Assembly (NCBI RefSeq): GCF_024496085.1
Contig: NZ_CP101751.1
Coordinates: 3,720,001-3,784,000 of the forward strand
Length of the DNA stretch: 64,000 nt
Source of the DNA: Flavobacterium cerinum
GTDB taxonomy: Bacteria > Bacteroidota > Bacteroidia > Flavobacteriales > Flavobacteriaceae
Direction of reading: 5' to 3'
Positions 33,539-42,987 of the stretch are shown here, one piece after another. Within the stretch, counting starts at the first letter, position 1. Every line of letters begins with the position of its first letter. Position numbers and translations under genes: made by a program. Below the pieces are notes generated by a model. The model saw nothing but the letters and a program-made list of their open reading frames with translations, searched no databases and was not told the DNA's origin.

Positions 33539-34240
33539 ATGAAGCAGAAACTTGTCGTTCTTTCCGGTGCCGGAATTAGTGCCGAAAGCGGAATCAAAAC
33601 CTTTCGCGATGCAGATGGCTTATGGGAAGGGCATGATATTATGGAAGTCGCCTCTCCTATCGGATGGGCCAATAACAGCGAACTGGTTCTTGATTTTTAC
33701 AATAAAAGAAGAGCCCAGTTAAAGGAAGTACATCCTAATAAAGGACATCAGATTTTAGCTGAACTTGAACCCTATTTTGATGTGCATATCATCACGCAGA
33801 ATGTAGATGATCTTCATGAAAGAGCCGGTAGTTCCAATGTTTTACACCTTCACGGCGAATTATTAAAAGTCAGAAGTACTGTTCATGACGACATTATTCT
33901 GGATTGGCATCATGATTTAAACAAAGGCGATAATGATATTCACGGCAATCAGCTTCGGCCGCATATTGTCTGGTTCGGAGAAGAAGTTCCGGCTATCGAA
34001 GCCGCAATTCCGATTGTAGAACAAGCCGATTACCTCGTTGTTATAGGTACCTCGTTACAGGTTTATCCGGCCGCCGGCTTACTTCATTATGCACATGAAA
34101 AAACACCGCTTTACTATATCGATCCCAAACCGGCTTCCATCAACAATATTGACAATCCGTTGAAAGTAATACCGTTAACCGGATCCGAAGGAATGGAAAT
34201 CCTGAAAAAAGAACTCCTGGAACAATTTGAAAAGATTTAA
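33539..34240 (+). CDS. Sir2-family NAD-dependent deacylase lacking the zinc cysteines
   Basis: A 233-aa sirtuin. NAD-binding GAGISAESGI (10-19), TQNVD (86-90), catalytic H105 in HLHGE, and VIGTSLQVYPAAGL are present. Y54 and R57 (FYNKR) match the Tyr-x-x-Arg pair of sirtuins that remove acidic acyl groups such as succinyl. The protein contains no cysteine at all, so the structural zinc site of most sirtuins is absent; the segment between HGE and PHIVWFGE instead holds several Asp and His residues. It starts one base after the anti-sigma gene, suggesting co-transcription. It resembles CobB/SIRT5-like enzymes in class. Confidence 0.9.
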   Translation: MKQKLVVLSGAGISAESGIKTFRDADGLWEGHDIMEVASPIGWANNSELVLDFYNKRRAQLKEVHPNKGHQILAELEPYFDVHIITQNVDDLHERAGSSNVLHLHGELLKVRSTVHDDIILDWHHDLNKGDNDIHGNQLRPHIVWFGEEVPAIEAAIPIVEQADYLVVIGTSLQVYPAAGLLHYAHEKTPLYYIDPKPASINNIDNPLKVIPLTGSEGMEILKKELLEQFEKI

Positions 34241-34245
34241 AAATG

Positions 34246-34279
34246 TTGTTTCAGAAGTTTTGGTAAAAGCTTATCTTTG
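34246..34279 (+). promoter_or_regulatory. Promoter of purB
   Basis: TTG at 34246-34248, a 23-bp spacer and TATCTTTG at 34272-34279, matching the -33/-7 elements with a slightly long spacer, 29 bp before the ATG. Confidence 0.6.
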
Positions 34280-34308
34280 CGACTATTACAAAAATAACAC
34301 AACAACAA

Positions 34309-35652
34309 ATGCATTTAACTGAACTAAGTGCTATATCGCCAATTGACGGTCGGTATAGAAACAAAACCGTTTCCCTTTCTCACTATTTTTCTGAAGAAGC
34401 CCTGATCAAATACCGCGTACTGGTAGAAGTGGAATATTTTATCGCTTTATGCGAATTACCATTGCCGCAACTAGCCGGAGTCGATCAAAATTTATTTGCC
34501 GAATTGCGAAAAATCTACGAGAATTTTACAACGGAAGATGCACTTTGGATCAAAGAAACAGAAAAAACAACGAACCATGATGTAAAAGCAGTGGAGTATT
34601 TTATCAAAGCAGCTTTTGATCAATTAGGTTTACAACAATATAAAGAGTTTATCCATTTCGGATTAACGTCACAGGATATCAACAATACTGCGATTCCGTT
34701 ATCAACCAAACATGCTTTCGAAAAAGTATATCTGCCATCGTTAGTAAGCGTTGTAGCCCGATTAAAAGAACTAAGTCAGGAATGGAAAGATGTACCGATG
34801 TTGGCTCGTACACACGGACAGCCGGCTTCTCCTACTCGTTTAGGTAAAGAAATTGCCGTTTTTGTAGAACGTCTTGAAGAACAAATGCGTTTGTTGTTCA
34901 ATGTACCGTTTGCTGCGAAATTCGGTGGTGCTACCGGAAATTATAATGCCCATTTTGTTGCTTATCCAACTTTAGACTGGCGTAAATTCGGTAACGATTT
35001 CGTAGAAGATATATTAGGTTTACACCATTCATTCCCTACTACACAAATTGAACATTACGATCATTTTGCTGCCTTTTTCGATGCTTTAAAACGTATTAAT
35101 ACCATTTTAATCGATTTAGACAAGGATATCTGGACTTATGTTTCAATGGACTATTTTAAACAGAAAATAAAAGCCGGAGAAATCGGATCATCGGCCATGC
35201 CACATAAAGTAAACCCGATCGACTTTGAAAACTCAGAAGGAAATTTAGGAATTGCCAATGCCATTTTCGAACATTTATCAGCCAAATTACCAGTTTCCCG
35301 TTTACAACGGGATTTAACCGACAGTACGGTATTACGTAATATCGGCGTACCGATGGGACACACGCTTATTGGTTTTGAAGCAACTTTAAAAGGGTTAAAC
35401 AAACTACTTTTAAATGCAGAAAAATTCGAAGAGGACTTAGAAAAAAACTGGGCTGTAGTAGCAGAGGCCATTCAAACGATTTTAAGACGTGAAGCGTATC
35501 CGAATCCTTATGAAGCGTTAAAAGACCTGACCCGTACCAATACTGTGATCAATAAAGAAGCTATTCATAACTTTATAGGCACATTAAACGTATCTGACGC
35601 TGTTAAAGCCGAGCTTTTAAAAATTACACCAAGCAATTATCTCGGGATCTAA
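34309..35652 (+). CDS. purB: Adenylosuccinate lyase
   Basis: Cleaves adenylosuccinate to AMP and SAICAR to AICAR in purine synthesis, releasing fumarate. The 447-aa product has the fumarase-superfamily signature SSAMPHKVNPIDFE (catalytic flexible loop), ARTHGQPASPT and HFGLTSQDINNT. The long form of about 450 aa resembles the E. coli enzyme. Single gene with its own promoter and a strong terminator; guaB, also in purine synthesis, is 2.5 kb downstream on the other strand. Confidence 0.97.
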   Translation: MHLTELSAISPIDGRYRNKTVSLSHYFSEEALIKYRVLVEVEYFIALCELPLPQLAGVDQNLFAELRKIYENFTTEDALWIKETEKTTNHDVKAVEYFIKAAFDQLGLQQYKEFIHFGLTSQDINNTAIPLSTKHAFEKVYLPSLVSVVARLKELSQEWKDVPMLARTHGQPASPTRLGKEIAVFVERLEEQMRLLFNVPFAAKFGGATGNYNAHFVAYPTLDWRKFGNDFVEDILGLHHSFPTTQIEHYDHFAAFFDALKRINTILIDLDKDIWTYVSMDYFKQKIKAGEIGSSAMPHKVNPIDFENSEGNLGIANAIFEHLSAKLPVSRLQRDLTDSTVLRNIGVPMGHTLIGFEATLKGLNKLLLNAEKFEEDLEKNWAVVAEAIQTILRREAYPNPYEALKDLTRTNTVINKEAIHNFIGTLNVSDAVKAELLKITPSNYLGI

Positions 35653-35677
35653 AACCCGATCTGAATAGTATTTTATC

Positions 35678-35711
35678 ATCCCGACAGTTATGAAACTGTC
35701 GGGATTTTTTA
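35678..35711 (+). terminator. Terminator after purB
   Basis: Stem ATCCCGACAGTT (35678-35689), loop ATGA, AACTGTCGGGAT (35694-35705), then TTTTT. Confidence 0.93.
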
Positions 35712-35820
35712 TTTACCTTTATGATAAATTTATCTTAAAATAACAGCTTAACAAGCACCGGCTCTTTCATAAATACGCATTATTTTATAACTTACACAAA
35801 TCCTAAAAAACAAAAAATAT

Positions 35821-38067
35821 ATGCCATTATCAACTGCCGAAACAATAACCGAAACTTCCCATCATTTATATCCCCTAATCAGTGATTTAGGATTAATCCT
35901 AATGACAGCCGGTGTAGCCGTACTGCTTTTTAAGAAAATCAAACAACCCCTGGTATTAGGTTATCTGGTTGCCGGTTTTCTCGCCGGAAATAATTTTGAT
36001 TTTTTCCCTTCCGTCACCGATATAAAAAGTGTTGAAGTATGGGCTGAAATCGGGGTGATTTTCCTATTGTTCAGCCTCGGACTCGAATTCAGTTTTAAGA
36101 AGCTGATGAAAGTGGGCGGAACCGCTTCTATTACCGCCATTATTCAGATTATTTCGATGATTTTTATCGGGTATATGTCCGGACAATGGATGGGATGGTC
36201 CCAAATGGACAGTATTTTCCTCGGCGCCATTCTGTCAATGTCCTCCACCACGATTATCCTCCGTGCTTTTGACGAATTAAACGTAAAAGGAAAGAAATAT
36301 GCCGGAATTGTTTTCGGAGCCTTAATTGTAGAGGATATTGTCGCCATCTTACTGATGGTGTTACTTTCCACCATCGCCGTTAGTCAGCAATTTTCCGGAG
36401 CCGAATTATTTGAATCCGTTTTAAAGTTATTCTTCTTCCTGATTCTTTGGTTTGTAGGCGGAATTTTCTTTATTCCTACCTTACTAAAAAAGGCCAAAAA
36501 CCTGTTGAATGAAGAAACCTTATTAATCATATCATTAGCCCTTTGTCTGATGATGGTAATTTTGGCCACCAATGCCGGTTTTTCACCTGCTTTAGGTGCC
36601 TTTATCATGGGATCGATTATTGCAGAAACAACTCAGGCCGAAAAAATCGAACATCTTATCAAACCGGTAAAAGATTTATTCGGAGCTGTATTCTTTGTAT
36701 CCGTCGGAATGTTAATCAACCCGGATACTTTGGTTGAATATGCCGTTCCTGTATTATTGATCACCCTTATTACTATTTTAGGTAAAACAATTAGTACCGC
36801 AGCCGGCGCTTTGGTCTCCGGACAACCTTTAAAACAATCCGTTCAGGCCGGTATGAGTTTGGCACAGATCGGGGAATTTTCCTTTATTATCGCTACGTTG
36901 GGGATGTCGTTAAAAGTAACCAGTGACTTCCTGTATCCGATTGTAGTAGCCGTATCCGCCGTAACGACCTTTACGACACCATTCATGATCAAAATGTCGC
37001 AACCGGTTTATGAAAAACTGGAAAAAGTGTTACCGCAAAAATGGCTTACCGCTATTGATAATTACAGTACAAACTCACAATCAATCAAAGCTACCAGTAA
37101 CTGGCAGGTGGTATTAAAAGCCAAAATGACACAGATTGTGATCAACTCGGTAATTATTATTGCCATCATATTATTAGCCGATTTGTATATTTCCCCTTTG
37201 GTAGTGCATTCTAAAATGGGAAATGCTCTTGCCGCACTTATCACACTGATAATCATTGCACCGTTTCTATGGGCGTTATCACTTCGAAGAGTCGCAGTAA
37301 AAGCGATGGATGAACTTCGTAAAGAACGTAAATATCGCGGTCCGTTAACCATGTTAATCCTTGTAAGAATTGGTCTTGCCTTATTTTTTGTCGGGTTTCT
37401 TCTCAATAATTTCTTTTCACCGATCGTCGCTTTTATCGCTTTGATTCTGGTGATCATATCCTATATCGTCTTTCCTAAAAAGCTACACGCTCAATATGAA
37501 AAGATCGAGAATCACTTCCTTAAAAACTTCAACGACCGTGAAATTGCACGAGCTCAGAAAACCCGTGACGATTTAACCCCTTGGGACGGACACATGGCTA
37601 ATTTTGAAATCGCCAAAGAATCCAATCTGGCCGGGAAAAAATTACAGGATTTAAAAATCCGGGAAAAAATGGGAGTCAACATTGCTTTTATCAAGCGTGG
37701 TGAAATCATGATCAATATTCCAACCCGAAATGAGCGTTTGTTCCCTGGCGATGAGATTTGTGTTATCGGAACTGATGATCAGGTTCAAAACTTCAAAGGC
37801 TATTTAGATCAGAATGAAATTGAAGTTCCGGAATCTGTAACGGAGGCACAGATTGTATTACAGCAATATGAACTGACGAATCAGGATTTTATCGGAAAAA
37901 GTATTCGGGAATCCCAATTACGGGAACGTACAGGCGGACTTGTCGTAGGTATTGAACGTAACGGTGAACGTATCCTGAATCCGGAATCGCATCTTATTTT
38001 AGAACAAAACGATATTCTATGGTTGGTAGGTGATAAAAAACTATTATCAGCCGTATTTAAAAACTAA
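35821..38067 (+). CDS. CPA2-family monovalent cation:proton antiporter with two RCK_C domains
   Basis: A 748-aa membrane protein. A Kef/CPA2 exchanger domain (about 20-400) has LGYLVAGFLAGN, FSLGLEFSFKKL and FSPALGAFIMGSIIAE. A further set of four helices (about 440-560) precedes the cytosolic part. Two RCK_C/TrkA_C-like domains follow (about 590-665 and 675-748), both with GDEICVIG or NDILWLVG ends. No TrkA_N Rossmann domain is evident. It probably moves K+ or Na+ against protons. It is not linked to the kdp operon but would serve the same ion balance. Confidence 0.88.
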   Translation: MPLSTAETITETSHHLYPLISDLGLILMTAGVAVLLFKKIKQPLVLGYLVAGFLAGNNFDFFPSVTDIKSVEVWAEIGVIFLLFSLGLEFSFKKLMKVGGTASITAIIQIISMIFIGYMSGQWMGWSQMDSIFLGAILSMSSTTIILRAFDELNVKGKKYAGIVFGALIVEDIVAILLMVLLSTIAVSQQFSGAELFESVLKLFFFLILWFVGGIFFIPTLLKKAKNLLNEETLLIISLALCLMMVILATNAGFSPALGAFIMGSIIAETTQAEKIEHLIKPVKDLFGAVFFVSVGMLINPDTLVEYAVPVLLITLITILGKTISTAAGALVSGQPLKQSVQAGMSLAQIGEFSFIIATLGMSLKVTSDFLYPIVVAVSAVTTFTTPFMIKMSQPVYEKLEKVLPQKWLTAIDNYSTNSQSIKATSNWQVVLKAKMTQIVINSVIIIAIILLADLYISPLVVHSKMGNALAALITLIIIAPFLWALSLRRVAVKAMDELRKERKYRGPLTMLILVRIGLALFFVGFLLNNFFSPIVAFIALILVIISYIVFPKKLHAQYEKIENHFLKNFNDREIARAQKTRDDLTPWDGHMANFEIAKESNLAGKKLQDLKIREKMGVNIAFIKRGEIMINIPTRNERLFPGDEICVIGTDDQVQNFKGYLDQNEIEVPESVTEAQIVLQQYELTNQDFIGKSIRESQLRERTGGLVVGIERNGERILNPESHLILEQNDILWLVGDKKLLSAVFKN

Positions 38068-38090
38068 TTTCGATCTGACAGATTTGAATA

Positions 38091-38122
38091 AAAAAACCTG
38101 ATATTTTCATATCAGGTTTTTT
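38091..38122. terminator. Bidirectional terminator between the antiporter and guaB
   Basis: AAAAAACCTGATAT (38091-38104), loop TTTC, ATATCAGGTTTTTT (38109-38122): perfect 14-bp arms with A/T runs usable from both strands. Confidence 0.93.
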
Positions 38123-38128
38123 TGTTTT

Positions 38129-39601
38129 TTATCTTGAATAATTCGGTGCTTCTTTTGTAATTGTAACGTTATGCGGATGGCTCTCTCCGATTCCGCTGGT
38201 TGTAATTCTAACGAATCGTCCTGTTTCCTGTAATGTCTGAATATCTTTAGCACCACAGTATCCCATTCCGGCACGTAATCCGCCAATAAACTGAAGCATA
38301 CTTTCGTTTAGTTCTCCTTTATACGGTACGCGTCCTACAATTCCTTCCGGAACCAGTTTTTTCACATCATCCTCCACATCCTGGAAATAACGATCTTTCG
38401 ACCCCTCTTTCATCGCTTCAACCGATCCCATTCCTCTGTATGACTTGAATTTTCTTCCTTCAAAAATAATAGTTTCTCCCGGTGATTCTTTTGTTCCTGC
38501 TAATAAAGATCCTAGCATCACACAGTCGGCTCCGGCAGCAATCGCTTTTGGAATATCACCTGTATAACGGATTCCACCGTCAGCGATAACCGGAACACCA
38601 GTCCCTCTTAAAGCAGCTGCAACTTCCAATACTGCGGAAAATTGCGGGAAACCAACTCCGGCAACAACACGTGTTGTACAAATCGATCCCGGACCGATAC
38701 CTACTTTAACAGCATCAGCTCCATTCTCAGCCAGATATAAAGCCGCTTCCGGTGTCGCAATATTACCTACAACCACATCTAATTCCGGGAATTTTTCTTT
38801 TACCTGTTTTAAAACACCTACCACTCCTTTAGTATGTCCGTGAGCCGTATCAATAATCACAGCATCTACACCGGCATTTACCAAAGCAGTCGCTCTTTCT
38901 ACTGCATCATTTGTTACTCCTAAAGCAGCTGCAACACGTAAACGTCCGAATTTATCTTTGTTTGCGTTTGGTTTTTGCGTTAACTTGGTAATATCTCTAA
39001 AAGTGATCAATCCAACTAATTTGTTTTCCTGATTGACTACCGGTAGTTTTTCAATCTTATTATGTTGTAATATTTCTTCAGCAGTCGTTAAAGTCGTTCC
39101 TTCTCCGGCCGTTACCAAATTCTCAGAGGTCATTACTTCGATAATCGAACGGGTGTTATCTTTTTCAAAACGCAAATCCCGATTCGTTACAATCCCTTTT
39201 AGAATCTGATTTTCATCCACTACCGGTATTCCTCCGATACTGAATTCACGCATCGCCAGTTTGGCATCGCCAACCGTTGCTGTAAGCGGTAATGTAACCG
39301 GATCGATAATCATTCCGGATTCCGCTCTTTTTACTTTTCGTACTTCGGCAGCCTGCTGCTCGATCGTCATGTTTTTATGTAATACACCAATACCGCCTTC
39401 CTGTGCCATTGCAATAGCCATAGCACTTTCGGTTACCGTATCCATAGCAGCGGATACAACCGGTACATTTAGTGTTATATTTTTTGAAAATTTCGTTTTG
39501 ATACTTACTTCTCTGGGAAGTACTTCTGAATAATTGGGAACTAGTAGAACATCATCATAGGTTAGACCTTCCCCGATGATTTTAGCTGTGTGTGCTTTCA
39601 T
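38129..39601 (-). CDS. guaB: IMP dehydrogenase
   Basis: Oxidises IMP to XMP, the committed step to GMP. 490 aa with the catalytic cysteine C308 in [13 protein letters not shown], two CBS domains inserted at about 95-205 (likely nucleotide-sensing), [16 protein letters not shown] and the YRGMGS flap region. Full length. Convergent with the antiporter gene across a shared terminator. A TATATTTG box lies upstream of the ATG at 39601. Confidence 0.98.
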   Translation of the reverse strand: MKAHTAKIIGEGLTYDDVLLVPNYSEVLPREVSIKTKFSKNITLNVPVVSAAMDTVTESAMAIAMAQEGGIGVLHKNMTIEQQAAEVRKVKRAESGMIIDPVTLPLTATVGDAKLAMREFSIGGIPVVDENQILKGIVTNRDLRFEKDNTRSIIEVMTSENLVTAGEGTTLTTAEEILQHNKIEKLPVVNQENKLVGLITFRDITKLTQKPNANKDKFGRLRVAAALGVTNDAVERATALVNAGVDAVIIDTAHGHTKGVVGVLKQVKEKFPELDVVVGNIATPEAALYLAENGADAVKVGIGPGSICTTRVVAGVGFPQFSAVLEVAAALRGTGVPVIADGGIRYTGDIPKAIAAGADCVMLGSLLAGTKESPGETIIFEGRKFKSYRGMGSVEAMKEGSKDRYFQDVEDDVKKLVPEGIVGRVPYKGELNESMLQFIGGLRAGMGYCGAKDIQTLQETGRFVRITTSGIGESHPHNVTITKEAPNYSR

Positions 39602-39627
39602 GTTGCAATTTGTAGTTGAATTGCATG

Positions 39628-39635
39628 CAAATATA
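39628..39635 (-). promoter_or_regulatory. Putative -7 box of guaB with adjacent inverted repeat
   Basis: The minus strand reads TATATTTG. Immediately downstream is an inverted repeat TGCAATT (39625-39619), CAACTACA, AATTGCA (39611-39605), ending three bases before the guaB ATG. It covers the likely transcript start and could be an operator. Confidence 0.5.
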
Positions 39636-39850
39636 ACACATTTATTCCATCTGCGGGAAAAACTTTAACATTATTATAAATTGTCTTACAATGGCTTATC
39701 TAAAGATCAAATTGTGCTTTTACTTTTTTTCTTTATTTTAGCCATCGCAACAAAATTTTTATTTTTTGTAGCTTTTATTTTTTAAAAAATATTTTAATCT
39801 ACTCTATTTCAATTCATTTACATTCCATATAGCTACTTATTCCCTTCAAA

Positions 39851-40480
39851 ATGACTCAAAAAATCTATCTTTTATTCTGTTTTATAACTACAATTGCATT
39901 ACAGAACAGCTACGGCCAATCCGCAGTGCCGAAAAAATTTCACAGCAAAGATTTTAACTGGACCATAACCATACCGGACAATTTTGAAACAGTTTCAAAA
40001 TCCGACTGGACTAAAATTCAAAATCGCGGTCAGCAGGCAATCGAAGATACTTTTGATCAGGAAATTGACAATCAATCCGTTAACATTTTCGTTTTCAAGA
40101 ATGATCAATTTAATTATTTTGAAGCCTGTCATCAGCCTTTTGATCCGAAAATTGACGGCAATTATGTACAATCCTGTAAAGATGTAAACAATCTTTTATA
40201 CAAGGTTATGCAAGAACAACTACCCGGAAGTCCGATTGACACACTCAGAACCGTTGAAAAAATTGACAATTTAGAATTTCAGGTCTTTAAGATTGCCCAA
40301 ACGCTTCCCAATCAAAAAACATTTACGATGATCATGTATAATCGTCTATTCGGTAAAAAAGAGTTGGCCGTTAATATTATGTATATGGATGAAGCGAAAG
40401 GCAAACAGATGTTATCCTCCTGGCGAAATTCTACATTTTTAAAGAAAGTTCCAAAAGCGGCAATAAAGAATAAGAAATAG
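39851..40480 (+). CDS. Exported hypothetical protein
   Basis: 209 aa with a Sec signal peptide (about 1-22, ending NSYGQ) and no lipobox. The mature part is polar with KDFNWTITIPDNFE and a beta-rich pattern resembling periplasmic proteins of unknown function. Two cysteines (near 99 and 116) could form a disulfide. The basic tail reads KKVPKAAIKNKK. It stands alone between guaB and the TonB receptor gene, on the opposite strand to both. Confidence 0.75.
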   Translation: MTQKIYLLFCFITTIALQNSYGQSAVPKKFHSKDFNWTITIPDNFETVSKSDWTKIQNRGQQAIEDTFDQEIDNQSVNIFVFKNDQFNYFEACHQPFDPKIDGNYVQSCKDVNNLLYKVMQEQLPGSPIDTLRTVEKIDNLEFQVFKIAQTLPNQKTFTMIMYNRLFGKKELAVNIMYMDEAKGKQMLSSWRNSTFLKKVPKAAIKNKK

Positions 40481-40530
40481 GATTCTTCATTTATAGTTCC
40501 TGTAACATGGATTCGCTTTCTTCTATTCAG

Positions 40531-42987
40531 CTAAAACCGATATTGCAATGTAATATAGCCCGTTCTCGGTGCTGACGGTATAATCCCCGGTCCGGGATAA
40601 CCGGTGGCTCTTCGGGTAAAATAAACCGTATTCATCAGGTTTGTAATTCCGGTTTCCAATGTAAAACGGGAACTGAATTTATAGGATAATGACCAATCTG
40701 TGATAGCATATCCGGGAACCTGACCTTCGATTCCACGTATGTTTTCGTTTTTATCCTGTTTTATATTTGTGGCATCGGTATATTGATCACTTAGATAAGT
40801 AAACTGTATACTTGTCAGCCCGTTTTTATAGCCTAACGTCATTCCGGTTTTTAAGTTGATCATCGGAACAAATTCTACCTGATTTCCGGTTATTCCCGGT
40901 TGTCTGGAATGCGTATAAGTTGACTTTGTAAGCGCGAGATTCGTAAATATATTCCATTTATAATCATTGTCTAACGGATTAAATAGTGTTTTTTGCAGAC
41001 TTAAATCGGTAAAAAATTCAAGTCCGTATAACATCGCATCACCTACATTCGTTCGGAAGCGAATAATTCGAAAATCGTCTGTCTCCTTAATAATTTGTCC
41101 CAAGCGTCCTTTATAGGCCAATCCAAAAGCACTGATATCATAAGTCAACTTGCTTTTCCATTGCCCACGAATTCCGAAATCAAACGTATATCCATATTCA
41201 TCCTTTAGATTCTCATCAATCTGATACGACGGTTCTGTAATTCGCATATCGTTAAACGTTACCGAACGATAATTTTGTGAGAAATTCATATATGTTTCAA
41301 CAGCTTTAATCGGTTTATAACTTAATCCGATGCCCAAAAGCACAAACGAGCGTTTTAAATTGTTGTTTTCATCGTAACGTTTATCAAAAATGACATTCCC
41401 GGCATTATCGCGGTTTATTTTTTTATAATATCCTTTTGCCTGTGTATTGATATATTCCCAACGAATTCCGGGTGTTATTGAAAAGGCATCCGTGATACGG
41501 AAAATATTTTCTCCGAATAACGCTAAATTGAGATTCGGATAGTTATAATCCGATTGGTTCTCATAATACGGAAACGCTTGTGTTGCTAAATTAAAATCGG
41601 CATCACTTCCGGAACTCCCCGGTCCTTGCCGGGCATTATTTTTTGACTGATAATACTTTCCTCCAATCACAAATGCATTTTCATGCCCCAGAAAACGATA
41701 ACGCTGTAAAATTTTTGCTTCCATTCCCCAATTCGCAAATTTTCCGGTAATCAGATCGCGAACGGTTCCTTCCTTATCTTCCTGAAATACCCGATTGGAA
41801 CGAAATCCTAATGCTTTCCGACCGGCATATAATCCGAATACATTCAGGCTTATATCTGTTTTTTGAGTGGCCTGATGCTTTATTTTAAATGAAAAAAGAT
41901 TCCAGTCAACCGCAAACCAATTTCGCTTCCGATTACTTTGAAAGGCGTCTTCATAAAACATCTTATCCGTTAATCCTCCGGGTTGATGCGCTAAATACTG
42001 AAAATGAGTATAGTCAAAACTCAGGTTCGTTTTATTATTAATCCGATAATTAAAGTTTCCGAAATAATTTTGAGATTCAAAATCGGAATTAAGCTGAAAG
42101 CCATCTCCTTTTTTATAATTGAAAAACGTGTAATAACTAAAATTCTTTAGTGTTCCGCTTAAATCGGTAAAACTGGTAAATAAATTATTACTTCCTATTG
42201 TTTGTCTGTTGGTTAAACGGCGTTTTTTATCCGGATCCGGGGCTTTTATTTTAAAGTTGATCAGTCCGCCGAACTGTGTTCCGTATTGTAATGAGGCAGC
42301 TCCTCTTATTATTTGTATCCGGTCTAATCCTTCCGCCGGCGGTGTATAATAACTTTCCGGATAACCTAATAAATCTGCACTGATATCATAATCATTTTGC
42401 CGAATATTAAAATGCGCTGATCGATTCGGATCCAGTCCTCTTCCGCCAATATTAAGTTGTAAACCACCGGCATCACTTTCATAAATATTCAATCCTGCAA
42501 CTTGTGAAAACACTTGTCGGGCTAAATTGACCGCTTTATTTCCCGTTTGTTCACCAACAATAACTACTTCTGATTTTTTACCGGCATAAATTCCCATCCC
42601 GTCAACATCCCGCAATCGTGACATTGCAAAAAATTCCTTTCTTCTTTTTTGAATTAAAACTTCACTGAGTCGGACTTCCATTGGCTGTAAAACCACTAAT
42701 ACCTCTACATCACTATGCTTTATAGTTACTTTCTTTTCTTTCAGATGAAAATGATCGGACAAGAAAATCAAATGGTATTGACCTGGCTTTATATTTGAAA
42801 AAGTAAATTCCCCGTTTTCGCCGGATTGCACTCTGATACCATCCTCTACTTTTAAGATTTCAGCCAAAACTACCGGAGTACCATTGTTAGCATTGCTAAT
42901 TTTGCCATGGATATTGAATTGTGAAAAACAGCTCCAACTGATCAATGTAAATAACACTATATTAAAGTCCTTTAATCTCATCTTCAA
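40531..42987 (-). CDS. TonB-dependent outer-membrane receptor
   Basis: An 818-aa receptor: signal peptide (about 1-22), a CarboxypepD_reg-like domain (about 23-105), a plug (about 125-235) with AVNLARQVFSQVAGL and IRGAASLQYGTQFGG, then a barrel ending in aromatic F (ITLQYRF). The plug and barrel resemble FecA-type iron-chelate receptors. Its start overlaps the HTTM gene end by 26 bp; an in-frame ATG two codons later is also possible. Last gene of a four-gene locus with DUF4856, imelysin and HTTM genes, pointing to iron or iron-complex uptake. The ligand is unknown. Confidence 0.9.
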   Translation of the reverse strand: MKMRLKDFNIVLFTLISWSCFSQFNIHGKISNANNGTPVVLAEILKVEDGIRVQSGENGEFTFSNIKPGQYHLIFLSDHFHLKEKKVTIKHSDVEVLVVLQPMEVRLSEVLIQKRRKEFFAMSRLRDVDGMGIYAGKKSEVVIVGEQTGNKAVNLARQVFSQVAGLNIYESDAGGLQLNIGGRGLDPNRSAHFNIRQNDYDISADLLGYPESYYTPPAEGLDRIQIIRGAASLQYGTQFGGLINFKIKAPDPDKKRRLTNRQTIGSNNLFTSFTDLSGTLKNFSYYTFFNYKKGDGFQLNSDFESQNYFGNFNYRINNKTNLSFDYTHFQYLAHQPGGLTDKMFYEDAFQSNRKRNWFAVDWNLFSFKIKHQATQKTDISLNVFGLYAGRKALGFRSNRVFQEDKEGTVRDLITGKFANWGMEAKILQRYRFLGHENAFVIGGKYYQSKNNARQGPGSSGSDADFNLATQAFPYYENQSDYNYPNLNLALFGENIFRITDAFSITPGIRWEYINTQAKGYYKKINRDNAGNVIFDKRYDENNNLKRSFVLLGIGLSYKPIKAVETYMNFSQNYRSVTFNDMRITEPSYQIDENLKDEYGYTFDFGIRGQWKSKLTYDISAFGLAYKGRLGQIIKETDDFRIIRFRTNVGDAMLYGLEFFTDLSLQKTLFNPLDNDYKWNIFTNLALTKSTYTHSRQPGITGNQVEFVPMINLKTGMTLGYKNGLTSIQFTYLSDQYTDATNIKQDKNENIRGIEGQVPGYAITDWSLSYKFSSRFTLETGITNLMNTVYFTRRATGYPGPGIIPSAPRTGYITLQYRF

